Positions 20,451 to 29,302 of a stretch of 64,000 nt of DNA are shown piece after piece. A program made the position numbers and the translations under genes. The DNA lies in contig NW_004440095.1 in the NCBI RefSeq assembly GCF_000330505.1, positions 177,386 through 241,385 on the forward strand. Reading direction: 5' to 3'. Source of the DNA: Entamoeba invadens IP1 (taxonomy: Eukaryota; Evosea; Mastigamoebida; Endamoebidae). Position 1 is the stretch's first letter, and every line of letters begins with the position of its first letter. Below the pieces are notes generated by a model. It was not told the DNA's origin. It was given only the letters and a program-made list of their open reading frames with translations, and made no database searches.

Positions 20451-21614
20451 ATGAATCGCCTCGACCCATTTCATATAATGATAGTTTCCAAATATTTTTC
20501 AACGTTCACCGACATTATTAACTTAAATCTTGTCTGCAAAAAGTTTTGTAATAACATGATGCAATTTCATTACAACCCGATTCCTGTTACTCTGCAAACT
20601 CTTAAACACTTCCCTTCATTGGAGACACTTTGTATTTACTCAGAAAGAGATGAACACTTTCTTGGATATAACTCAAACACAAAAAATGAAAAAACAACAC
20701 AACATTTTGATTGGTATAACAACACCAATTTCTTTTCTATATGTATTTTTTATGCAGTCCACTATTCTATTTTTAAAGAGGTTAAATCCAAACCAAATTA
20801 TTCTAAAATTGTCTTCAAGAATTTGGTATACACGGTTTCTGATAGATTTATATATAAAAATGTTATTCCAGAGAATGTTAAAAGTTTAGCTGAAAAATGT
20901 TTTGAAAGGGCGTTGTTGGAAACACCACCATATATTCCAATATCAGTGACATCCTTTTCAAATAGTTGTTTTCGGGTTTGCTCATCCTTGACTTCCATCA
21001 AATTGCCAAACAATTTAAAATATCTTGGAGACTATTGCTTCCAACGTTGTGTGTATTTATTATCTATTGATATCCCGAGTAGTGTCTCTAAAATTGGAAG
21101 AACGTGTTTTGGGACGTGCAAACGATTATCCAAAGTGAATTTTTGCAAATGTGTTGAAGGTGACATAAGTAACAAAAAATGCACAAGAATAATAAAACTT
21201 GGAGGATCATGTTTTATACATTGTATTTCTTTATCAAAGATATTGATTCCAGAAAGTGTGCTTAAAATAGGTGGAAGCATTTTTAATGGGTGTTTGTCGC
21301 TTACAGAAATTAAAATGAATGAATGTACTTTAATTACTTCAATACCAGAATTAGTCTTTAAAAATTGTGTATCTTTAAGTACAATAGAGTTGCCTTCAAA
21401 CATCAAAAATATAGGCAGTGAAACTTTTCGAGGATGTAGTTCATTGGAAATTATTGAAATACCAAAACAAGTGACACAAATAGGATATTTGTGTTTCTTT
21501 GGATGTGTGAGTTTAGAACAACTTGGTGTTGACACAAAAACAATTCAAATGGGGACAAATGCTTTTAAAGGATGCAAGAAACTTAAACTAAATAGTCAAG
21601 AAAATAAAACGTAA
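20451..21614 (+). CDS. BspA-like leucine-rich repeat protein (LRR_5 type)
   Basis: A 387-residue member of the large Entamoeba BspA-like family. The N-terminal about 60 residues (LDPFHIMIVSKYFSTFTDII, then LVCKKF) form the F-box-like block found at the start of these proteins. From about residue 165 to the end, LRR_5/Treponema pallidum-type repeats follow with the usual spacing: SVTSFSNSCFRVCSSLTSIKL, YLGDYCFQRCVYLLSIDIP, KIGRTCFGTCKRLSKV, NIGSETFRGCSSLEIIEIP, QIGYLCFFGCVSLEQLGV. No signal peptide or membrane anchor is visible, although some family members reach the cell surface. Codon use is more A/T-rich than in the housekeeping neighbours, typical of this multigene family. Confidence 0.9.
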   Translation: MNRLDPFHIMIVSKYFSTFTDIINLNLVCKKFCNNMMQFHYNPIPVTLQTLKHFPSLETLCIYSERDEHFLGYNSNTKNEKTTQHFDWYNNTNFFSICIFYAVHYSIFKEVKSKPNYSKIVFKNLVYTVSDRFIYKNVIPENVKSLAEKCFERALLETPPYIPISVTSFSNSCFRVCSSLTSIKLPNNLKYLGDYCFQRCVYLLSIDIPSSVSKIGRTCFGTCKRLSKVNFCKCVEGDISNKKCTRIIKLGGSCFIHCISLSKILIPESVLKIGGSIFNGCLSLTEIKMNECTLITSIPELVFKNCVSLSTIELPSNIKNIGSETFRGCSSLEIIEIPKQVTQIGYLCFFGCVSLEQLGVDTKTIQMGTNAFKGCKKLKLNSQENKT

Positions 21615-21966
21615 TTTAAAGTTGTTTCAATAAGAAATTAAGTTGTATTGATATTCAATAAATCTTGCACTACCAATACATAAAGTTCATTGTGTCTTTC
21701 ATTTACTTGAATAAAAAAACTCGTTAATTAATATTATATTATAATATAGAAAATTTAGATCGAAATAAAAATAAATTTATTCAATAATGAATACAAAATA
21801 ATTATTTAATTGTGTGATAAAGTAGGTTTTATAGTGTATTGAATCGGCATTTATAAACAATTATGAATTGAAACTAATGTGAGCCAACATATTTTAAATT
21901 ATAGTAAATTATTATAAAAATAATATTAAATCTTATTATTATAATAAGTTTTTCGAAAGTAAAGTG

Positions 21967-22178
21967 TTTTAACACTTAAAATAACACCCTTGTTTTTGTT
22001 TTGGCCTGTTTTTACAGGGATATTAATCCAATTTTTGGTGATTTTCCTTTTTTTGACTTGTGTATAGTTTATGCACAAAAAATAAACTCTAAAAAAACGG
22101 AAATTTATTTAATAAACTCGAGTTTTCCCGATTTTTAGACCACTTGAATTTTGTTCAATGTTATTTAAAGTGTTAAAA
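21967..22178. mobile_element. Candidate MITE: 212 bp bounded by 20-bp inverted repeats
   Basis: The left arm (21967-21986, TTTTAACACTTAAAATAACA) and the reverse complement of the right arm (22159-22178) match at 19 of 20 positions. The interior has no coding capacity and contains a second self-complementary patch (ACTCGAGT near 22118). I could not define a target-site duplication because the flanks are A/T runs. A non-autonomous DNA transposon is the simplest reading; a chance hairpin in A/T-rich DNA is the alternative. Confidence 0.4.
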
Positions 22179-22730
22179 AAAAAGATAAGTTATAATTTTT
22201 TTATACCCAATATGAAGTATTGAAAAGTTAATAAAGTAATAATATCTTTTATTAATTAGTAGTAATTAGTAATTACCTTATCAAATTGATAAATACTTAG
22301 CAATTTATTATAAATATAAAATATGATAGATATACTATATTGATATAATAAAAATATTATTAATTCTACCAATTTTGAATTTACCGTCATTAAGTGACGG
22401 AATAAATATCGTCTTTTAGTTTTGTTGGGATTATTGCTATTTGTCATTTTATAAAAAAACTCATTTTCAAGTTTGTTTTGACCAAAATGTGTTTTTTTTT
22501 CTGAAGTTCCATTTTTTTTCTCCTTTTTCTACCAAATCTCACTCAACGTTTTATCACTTATCACACCTTCACTTTCTCCTTTTTTTATAGTATTAATTAC
22601 TATATTTATAGTACCATTTCCATGTAAAACACAATTGTTGTGTGTTAAAATCAAAGTTATGCTCCATTCCATTCTGTTATTATGATATAGTAAAAATACT
22701 AATAACCAAACGATATAAAACTTGTCTAAT
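22179..22730. other. AT-rich intergenic region
   Basis: Pyrimidine- and A/T-rich spacer upstream of Mob1. A 63-codon minus-strand frame at 22256-22447 is A/T-driven and not supported. Nothing else recognised. Confidence 0.45.
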
Positions 22731-22931
22731 TAAGAAGACGGTCTAAACCTTTCCAAACTATTTCTTTGCAACGCCAACGACAAGAGAATGCCGCAGGCCT
22801 GCAAATCTGAAGGCAGAGGCGAGAAAAAAGGGCGAGAAAGGAGCAAACCAAGAGGTGAACTTCAAAAGATCTTCCTGTGGAAATGCTTAGGGAAACTTAA
22901 AAAGAACTGAGAAACTTGGAACACTTGAAAG
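22731..22931 (+). other. GC-rich leader of Mob1 with 40-codon upstream ORF, or small ncRNA
   Basis: This 200-bp stretch is about half G+C, sharply above the surrounding DNA. It holds an ATG-initiated 40-codon ORF (22788-22910) rich in K, R, E and G. That ORF ends in TGA inside a GAACTGA element, 21 bases before the Mob1 ATG and in the same frame. It could be a regulatory upstream ORF in an unusually long leader, or a structured non-coding RNA lying upstream. I see no tRNA, SRP or RNase P signature. Confidence 0.4.
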
Positions 22932-23576
22932 ATGTTTAGCAAAGCGCACACAATAAAACCGAAAAAGAAAGCGGAGAAGGGAACGATTCGATACGACTTG
23001 CACAACTTTTTTGAGAAAGCGAAAAGTGGGGACATCATCAATGGAGTGAAATGCCCTGAAGGTCAAAACTTATATGAATGGTTATCAGTGAATGGCTTTG
23101 ATTTCTTAGATGAAATTCAATTACTCTATAGTCCTATTTCTGACTTATGTACCCCATCGAATTGCCCTCAAATGAACGCAGGCCCACAATTCGAATACCT
23201 TTGGATGGTCGACAAGAAACCAACATCAATGCCCGCTCAACAATATTGCTCCGAACTCTTCATATGGGCTAGTGAACTCTTCGACGACCAAAGTATCTTC
23301 CCCGAAGAATTTAAAGACAAACCCCCTAAAAAGTTCATGGACACTATCACTAAGATCTTTAAGAGACTCATCAGAGTCTACGCTCATATGTTCTACTCAC
23401 ATATGGACGACTTGAAAGGAAACGGTAACGACCAAGTCGCTATGCAATCCTTCCAACACTTCTTTTTCTTCTGCAGAGAATTCAAAATGCTCTCCAAAGA
23501 CGACATCGCACCCCTCGAGCCAATCATTAACGAGATGTGCAAGGAACATGGCGTCCCAGTTTTTCTCGAGAAATAA
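22932..23576 (+). CDS. Mob1-type kinase activator (MOB family)
   Basis: A 214-residue MOB protein, the co-activator of NDR/LATS-type kinases in Hippo and mitotic-exit signalling. The family zinc site is complete: C73 and C78 (DLCTPSNCPQM) with H152 and H157 (VYAHMFYSHMDD). Other family blocks include LPEG-like CPEGQNLYEWL, GPQFEYLW, FPKNF-like PPKKFMDTITKIFKRLIRVY and SFQHFFFFCREF. Length and start (MFSKAHTIKPKKK) match the family. The plus-strand leader is long and GC-rich with an upstream ORF, which may tune translation. Confidence 0.96.
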   Translation: MFSKAHTIKPKKKAEKGTIRYDLHNFFEKAKSGDIINGVKCPEGQNLYEWLSVNGFDFLDEIQLLYSPISDLCTPSNCPQMNAGPQFEYLWMVDKKPTSMPAQQYCSELFIWASELFDDQSIFPEEFKDKPPKKFMDTITKIFKRLIRVYAHMFYSHMDDLKGNGNDQVAMQSFQHFFFFCREFKMLSKDDIAPLEPIINEMCKEHGVPVFLEK

Positions 23577-23639
23577 CATATTGTGTTTCCTTTCCTTCGG
23601 TTTTGCACTTCTAACACTTCAATGACATGTCGAGTCAAG

Positions 23640-23690
23640 AATTATTGTATATATATATGTATATGTGTATATATATTTGTATAAATGACT
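23640..23690. repeat. AT/GT dinucleotide microsatellite
   Basis: A run of TATATATATATGTATATGTG-like sequence lies between the convergent Mob1 and LRR-like genes. It is a simple repeat in the shared 3' region. Confidence 0.7.
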
Positions 23691-23703
23691 TACCAATAAT
23701 CAG

Positions 23704-25383
23704 TCATTTATACTTAATCAACATCGACCCTTTATACCTCCCCACGTCTTGAATCTTATAATCCGTTCGAACACTTTGAAGAGTCGCCGGCACGTCTAAT
23801 TTCTGAACTTTCGAGTCGAAAAGAACAAAGACTTTCACATTGGAAGTGCTCAGCGCAATTTCTCTCTCATTTGTTTGTTTGATTGTCAGTTTGGTGACAC
23901 TGCGCGGGAGACTCCTGAACTTTTCAGCGCGTTCGATCGTCAATTCGCGGAGCTTGGTACACCGAGTTAACTCACACTTTTTATATACCGTCAGCTCCGT
24001 CACACTCTCGGGAACACTCTCGGCTAACTCTCCGTGAATTTTAAGACTCTCAACTTGACTTAAATTGGCATAGATCTTTTGATTGCTTGGGACATACCCT
24101 TCAAACCTTTTGAGAGACGAAGGAAGACACACATTGATGTCACCAGATAACTGAATGATAGTCATCGCAGTCAATGAAGTCACTTTTGAGAGGTCGGCGT
24201 TGTTATTCTTCTTCTTCGGTGTCTTCTGCGTCGAGTCGGTGAGTACAACGTCTTTGAAATTCAACGCACACAACGAACTTGGCAGACACACCGTCTGCGT
24301 TTGGAAGACTTTGATGTCTTCGAGGGTCAAAGACGTCAGCGAAGTCACTTGAGTCAAATTTAAGGAGAGAAGTGCTTGTGTGGACTCTTCACTGAACTTC
24401 CCAAGGGAGCGCTTCACCGAACTTTTCATCGAACTTTTGATGGAACTTTTGAAGGTGTTAATGTCGCTTTGTGTTGTTCCTTTGAGTTTTAAAGTGGTAG
24501 GTAAATACCTCCACGCTATCGCCTCGATGTCTTCCACATGTCTTGATAATGGCAGTGTGAGACCATTTTCATCGGGCAACAGACACACTTCCCCCGTCAA
24601 AACGTGAGTTAACGAGCCGATTGAATGTGTCGAAAGATGTAAGTACTTCCGATAGAGTTTGTCTTCAATTTTCTCACTGCCGTCGTCGAGTGTATTTTGA
24701 AAGAGTTGGACATAGTCGATTTCAGAGAAGGTGTTGAGTTTGAGGACCACAAAAACGCGTTTCAGAGTCAGTTGGTGGAGGGCGTAGGTGAACTCTTCGA
24801 TGTACGTGTCGACCTCGAGAATGGCACTTTTGAGCGAGTCACAGAAGAGTAAGGACTCGACCATCGACTCCATCGAAGACTTCGACGTCGTCGCCCAAAA
24901 GATCAGTTTGACGCGTTGAAGGCTTTTAAAGAGTTTGAAGTTAAATTCGACGTCTTTTAACACTTGCAATTCTAATAACAAGACACTTTGGCCATAGAGA
25001 TTCCAATTCACGGGGATGTCTTCTTCACTCTCGTAATTGATTTTGACACTATAGAAATAGTCTGTCTTGCCATTAGGCACTTCTGAGAGATGTTGGACGG
25101 ACGTCTGAACCACTTTAATGCCAGAGAAGATGATCAATTCTTGTTTTAAAGTGTCCGGAGAGTAAAACGGATTTTTCTTGGAGAGGATAATCGATGAGGC
25201 ACACTTCTTAGACACCGCACCAAGCTTCAAGACATTTGTAATGTCCCGCATTAAAGGAATGATCTGTTCGATGTTGCTTCGTGTCAACTGGTTGTGTTGA
25301 GCCGGTAAAGAAAGACGTGTTATCTGCGCTTGTTCTTGAAATGAGAGCCGTGATGGACGGCCAGAGCCTGTCGTATTCCCCAT
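23704..25383 (-). CDS. Leucine-rich repeat-like protein with MGN start (possible N-myristoylation)
   Basis: A 559-residue protein. The N-terminal region (NIEQIIPLMRDITNVLKLGAVSKKC) resembles the F-box-like start of Entamoeba LRR proteins. The C-terminal half has irregular leucine-rich repeats of about 22-25 residues, with LTSLTLEDIKVFQ, LPSSLCALNFKDVVL, LTAMTIIQLSG, LPSSLKRFEGYVP, VESLKIHGELAESVP and LPRSVTKLTIK. The protein begins MGNTTGSG; Gly2 with a small residue at position 6 fits an N-myristoylation signal, so it could be membrane-tethered. A GAACT element lies 15 bases upstream. Codon use is GC-richer than in the BspA-like gene at 20451. Family assignment is by pattern; partners are unknown. 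Confidence 0.7.
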   Translation of the reverse strand: MGNTTGSGRPSRLSFQEQAQITRLSLPAQHNQLTRSNIEQIIPLMRDITNVLKLGAVSKKCASSIILSKKNPFYSPDTLKQELIIFSGIKVVQTSVQHLSEVPNGKTDYFYSVKINYESEEDIPVNWNLYGQSVLLLELQVLKDVEFNFKLFKSLQRVKLIFWATTSKSSMESMVESLLFCDSLKSAILEVDTYIEEFTYALHQLTLKRVFVVLKLNTFSEIDYVQLFQNTLDDGSEKIEDKLYRKYLHLSTHSIGSLTHVLTGEVCLLPDENGLTLPLSRHVEDIEAIAWRYLPTTLKLKGTTQSDINTFKSSIKSSMKSSVKRSLGKFSEESTQALLSLNLTQVTSLTSLTLEDIKVFQTQTVCLPSSLCALNFKDVVLTDSTQKTPKKKNNNADLSKVTSLTAMTIIQLSGDINVCLPSSLKRFEGYVPSNQKIYANLSQVESLKIHGELAESVPESVTELTVYKKCELTRCTKLRELTIERAEKFRSLPRSVTKLTIKQTNEREIALSTSNVKVFVLFDSKVQKLDVPATLQSVRTDYKIQDVGRYKGSMLIKYK

Positions 25384-25811
25384 TTTTTGAGGGATTCAAG
25401 TTCTTCTCTTTCTTGGCTCACTTCGGGTGTGTTACTATATTTTTATAATAAAAATACCATATTTGGTTAATACAGGTGTGACTATTACTTTCTCGTTCTA
25501 GTATTTAATTATAATTGAATTTATTATTAAATATAATACATATAATCACAATAAAATCGTTCAGTCAAAAAATATAAACTTCGATATTTAAGAAGTAAAA
25601 AAATGATCATACGAACTAATTGACATTTTTGATTCCAACCAGTGAAGCTCTATATAATAATATATTTATAATTAAATATAGTATACATTGTATATAATAT
25701 ATTATAGCATAATTATAATAAATATAGTATATTTGATATATAACTATTAACTCAACTATTTGTATGGCAAAACACTTTCAATCAAAACTCGAAGGATTCC
25801 AACAGTAAAAA
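25384..25811. other. AT-rich intergenic region
   Basis: Spacer of 428 bp with the LRR-like promoter on its left and the 3' UTR of the actin-related gene on its right. No gene or repeat recognised. Confidence 0.5.
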
Positions 25812-26900
25812 TTAACCTTCACGTGCAAATTTCATAGCGACGGCTTGAGCCCCTTCTTCATCATAAAAGTCCTTTGTAGCATATAACTCAACGGTTGATC
25901 CAAGTGCACCTAAACACGCTGCCCCATACCAAGCGAGGACATCAGAATTGTCATAGACATTGACGGCGACTTCAGCTCTGTTATTAGAGTCTCTCAAGAT
26001 CTTCTCGACGTCATTTTTGATACGAGTAGAAAGTCCACTGATCTTTGCAGCGCCACCGACCAAATTGATTTGCTTGAATAAGTCACTTTTACAGTCGAGA
26101 GGACACTTGTTGATGCAATCGACGATCATCTTGGCGACGCCTTGCATTTCATTTCTCTTATCGATTGACATGGGGACTAAAAGTGGTTCAATGACGTCAC
26201 AACAGTTGATAGAGACTGTTCTCCCATCGGGGAGGGTATACTCCTTAATGGTGTCTTCCTTTCCTTCTATTCTTGGTACTGAACAGTCTGCTTTAATAGT
26301 GTTAAGTAACTCTCTATCTTTCTGTAAGTCAAGTTCAATGCCACTCTTCTTTAATATCGTCGCCAAGTTGTTGGAAGTGTCTAACCCACCAAACGCCTGT
26401 TTGTCTGATGCATTGAATAAATATGTTGAGTTGTAGAACGGGAACATCGAAACAAAAGACTCCCCAAAGTCTACAGTCATCCCTGTGGAAAGGTCTAATG
26501 GGACTAATGCACAGTTGCCTGTTAACTCAAAGAGTAACCCCGGCGTCTCAAACTTCTCAAATAAAAGCTCTGCGTAGTTCTGTTTTCTAAGGTTAGGGCA
26601 TAAGGCCTCTTCTGTTAATATAATTGGAGCTGCAGAAGCATCTACTTGCATATTCTCATCAAATGCATACCTTAATAAATTCTCGATGTCATCAAAGTCA
26701 GCTATGTTACCACGGGTAATAGGGTAATGGAAGTCATCTAAGCTCTCCTTGTTATTTAAAACACTCTCTCCATAATATTTATCGTCACCTTTGTTCCCTA
26801 TTATCGTTCGTAGAACACATGTGGGAGCTTCATCTTCGGCTGTACCAGCTTTGATACTATAACTTCCTATATCCAAGACTATTGGCGTATTATCAACCAT
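25812..26900 (-). CDS. Divergent actin / actin-related protein
   Basis: A 362-residue actin-fold protein. The start is the ATG at 26900 (MVDNTPIVLDIG); the frame extends upstream only through a TTG. The phosphate-1 loop is recognisable (VLDIGSYSIKAGTA), as are the second phosphate block (DLSTGMTVDFGES) and the adenosine motif (INLVGGAAKISGLSTRI). Conventional actin has DNGSG and DSGDG in the first two places; here both are changed, so nucleotide handling may differ. The DNase-loop region is altered and the C-terminus ends MKFAREG rather than KCF. It is too divergent to place among Arp1-Arp10 by eye; a lineage-specific actin-like protein is most likely. Confidence 0.82.
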   Translation of the reverse strand: MVDNTPIVLDIGSYSIKAGTAEDEAPTCVLRTIIGNKGDDKYYGESVLNNKESLDDFHYPITRGNIADFDDIENLLRYAFDENMQVDASAAPIILTEEALCPNLRKQNYAELLFEKFETPGLLFELTGNCALVPLDLSTGMTVDFGESFVSMFPFYNSTYLFNASDKQAFGGLDTSNNLATILKKSGIELDLQKDRELLNTIKADCSVPRIEGKEDTIKEYTLPDGRTVSINCCDVIEPLLVPMSIDKRNEMQGVAKMIVDCINKCPLDCKSDLFKQINLVGGAAKISGLSTRIKNDVEKILRDSNNRAEVAVNVYDNSDVLAWYGAACLGALGSTVELYATKDFYDEEGAQAVAMKFAREG

Positions 26901-27589
26901 TTTATTCAAGTCTCTGCACTATTACAGTTCCCTTTTATACCCAATTTTCAAGATACTTGATTCGTTGATATCTTGTCTCAATAGTGCGCTTTTATATATA
27001 AATTAAATGATAATTTCACACTTCTGAGTCGGAAATTGTTATCTTCAAAAACAACTTATGAAAATTAGACGAATTATAAACGGATATTTTACTGCCAAAA
27101 CCTCGCAATCGCTTTGAGGAATTTGATGGGAAACTATTTCAAGTTCAAGTTTTCTTGAATTAACTAGTTGGTCGAAACTATTTTGTAATAGTTTTAATAA
27201 CAATAAAAAATATATATTTAAAAATGGTTTATTAAAACTATAAAATACCATTCTTTATTATTTTTTTGTTTTTTATGTGATATAGTAGTTTTATATTATA
27301 AATGTACTATACTGTTATCTAAAATTAGAACTTATTGAGGTTTGATTTTTAAAAACAGATTTGTTATTTAAATACTAATTATAGTATAAGTATTATTATG
27401 ATATTAATTAAAGAATATACACCAATAAACGTCATTAACATTAGAACGAAAAAAAGCTCTTAAATAAACCAAAAATGATTAAGATATTTTTATATGATTT
27501 AAGAATGAAATGATTCTCAAAGAGAAATTGAAGAGCACAAGACGAGTAAATATATAGGTTTGTCATTACAACTTTAAACTAGTTAAAAA
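26901..27589. other. AT-rich divergent intergenic region
   Basis: Divergent promoter region of the actin-related and DUF2009 genes. A 68-codon minus frame near 27045 is A/T-driven. No gene recognised. A GTTTGT...TAG stretch at about 27558-27582 looks intron-like but is only 25 nt. Confidence 0.5.
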
Positions 27590-29167
27590 ATGAGTACAAC
27601 CGATATGGGAAATATGTTAGAAGATTTATCGTTGTCAAGTAGTGGAAGCCCAACCCCAAACGACTCGAAGAACAACAGTGACAAAGAAATTCTTCATGAT
27701 GAGATGGACGACAAGACGAAGTATTCTCTGACGTATCGGGACTATTTAGAGCGCATGCCATTAGCTTCTTTTGTTTCATTTTCTTCATATCAGCCGATGC
27801 GCCTGAGTCCCCGTGAAAGAATCTTATTAGACGTTTTAGAGTCTGCTTTAGATGTCTCTGAGTATGTGAACAATGTTGATGTCTCTCGGAGTGAATATGG
27901 GATGTACTACTTTGGTTCCAGTTACTTTTACTCTTCTATGGACGTTTCAATTAATAAGTACTCGAAAGCTACTATAATCAAAGCACAACATGAAGAACTG
28001 CGGAACACTTTAATTGGTCTTATGATGTCGTATAACTATAAGGAATGTCTGAAGATCATTAACAAGGAAGAATTATTTGAAGACTTCTTACAAGACACTT
28101 TCGAGGTGGGAAGGCGATTCAAAATAGCAAACCCCCATTTGCTCAGAACAACGTACCAAGAGATGATGCACATCCTTCAAGACGCGATTTTATATAACCC
28201 TTCCTTCATCGGAAAGAACTTTGAAAAGACTAAGAAGTTCAAAGAGATTTTGACCGTCGGCAAGTTTGCAAAAGAAAACAACATGATGGGCATTTTCAAT
28301 GAAGAGTGCTTTAAAATTGCCGTCTTGCCAACAGACGAAAAGACTTCAAACGGCAAGAAAGAAGAGGCGAGAAGGTTTTTGATTAATAGCTACGGAGAAA
28401 ACACAGAGAGACTCTTATTAAGTGTCTCGGACGGGTTCGCGGCAGCTTCTGCGAACTGCGGAGTCGTTCACCAGATGCTCAAAGACCTTCAAGAGAGGTT
28501 CACTGAGCAGACTAAATATACTGATTTGACCATTCGATATGGTACAAGAGGAAGTTGCTTAAGTCATTCCCACGCAGAACAACTCATTTTTGTTTCACAG
28601 AGTCTGACGTTGTGGTGGAATGTCATGCAGAACATGCCACACTTGTGGGAGATCACCGACGCAGAGTTTCTGAGTGGAACTTCGTATCGCCTTGTTAACA
28701 CGGGACAAGGCCTCCAGCGCATGCAAAGTGCGCCAAATGTGTCGGGAGCGATGTACCAAATACTGTCACATACACAAACGAAGTTGTGTACGACGGGGTG
28801 GAGAGGACTGAGTGTTGTCCATATGGGCGATCAAGACGTTCCAAACTGTTTGTTCTTCATCGACAAGTACTCACAAGTCCCATGGATAGTCTCTCCAATC
28901 GTTAAAACAGCGACTCGTGTCTTCAAAGACAGAGATCCGCGCCTTGAAAAGTACTTTGAACGAATCAGTCGAGAGAGTTGGAGTACATATATCTACGGCG
29001 ACTTCTTCAAACATGGCTTCGATGGAAGTGGATCAGATGGTGGAAGTTGTATTGATGGAAGACTCACGTCCGCGTGGAACTGGTGCTCGATGATAGAAAA
29101 GTATCTTTTCTACCCACTCTTCCTCACTTCAGACTTCGAGGGATTCTGCGGGCCGTACAAAAAGTGA
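27590..29167 (+). CDS. DUF2009 / UPF0652 family protein
   Basis: A 525-residue member of the DUF2009 (UPF0652) family, widespread in eukaryotes and without an established biochemical function. Recognisable family blocks are DYLERMPLASFVSF and LSPRERILLDVLESALDVSEYV near the N-terminus, and in the C-terminal half SLTLWWNVMQNMPHLWEITD, RLVNTGQGLQRMQSAPNV, VHMGDQDVPNCLFFIDKY and WIVSPIV. The acidic N-terminal 50 residues look disordered. No signal peptide or membrane segment. The ATG at 27590 is the first in frame. Identification rests on memory of the family blocks, so it is good but not certain. Confidence 0.78.
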   Translation: MSTTDMGNMLEDLSLSSSGSPTPNDSKNNSDKEILHDEMDDKTKYSLTYRDYLERMPLASFVSFSSYQPMRLSPRERILLDVLESALDVSEYVNNVDVSRSEYGMYYFGSSYFYSSMDVSINKYSKATIIKAQHEELRNTLIGLMMSYNYKECLKIINKEELFEDFLQDTFEVGRRFKIANPHLLRTTYQEMMHILQDAILYNPSFIGKNFEKTKKFKEILTVGKFAKENNMMGIFNEECFKIAVLPTDEKTSNGKKEEARRFLINSYGENTERLLLSVSDGFAAASANCGVVHQMLKDLQERFTEQTKYTDLTIRYGTRGSCLSHSHAEQLIFVSQSLTLWWNVMQNMPHLWEITDAEFLSGTSYRLVNTGQGLQRMQSAPNVSGAMYQILSHTQTKLCTTGWRGLSVVHMGDQDVPNCLFFIDKYSQVPWIVSPIVKTATRVFKDRDPRLEKYFERISRESWSTYIYGDFFKHGFDGSGSDGGSCIDGRLTSAWNWCSMIEKYLFYPLFLTSDFEGFCGPYKK

Positions 29168-29302
29168 TTTGCTGCACTGTAATTCGACTTTTTTGGTTGG
29201 AATGTTGGTTGATACTATATTGTATAGTAAAAGAATTACACGTATAGTTTAGAGATCAGAAGGTAAGAAATACCAAAGAAATCAGAGACTGGGAATACAC
29301 AG

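Noticed and set aside
22256..22447. 63-codon minus-strand frame upstream of Mob1
   Set aside because: A/T-driven composition (I, N, Y, K), no conserved feature.
27558..27582. GTTTGT...TAG stretch in the leader of the DUF2009 gene, possible leader intron
   Set aside because: Only 25 nt, far below the shortest intron supported here (47 nt).
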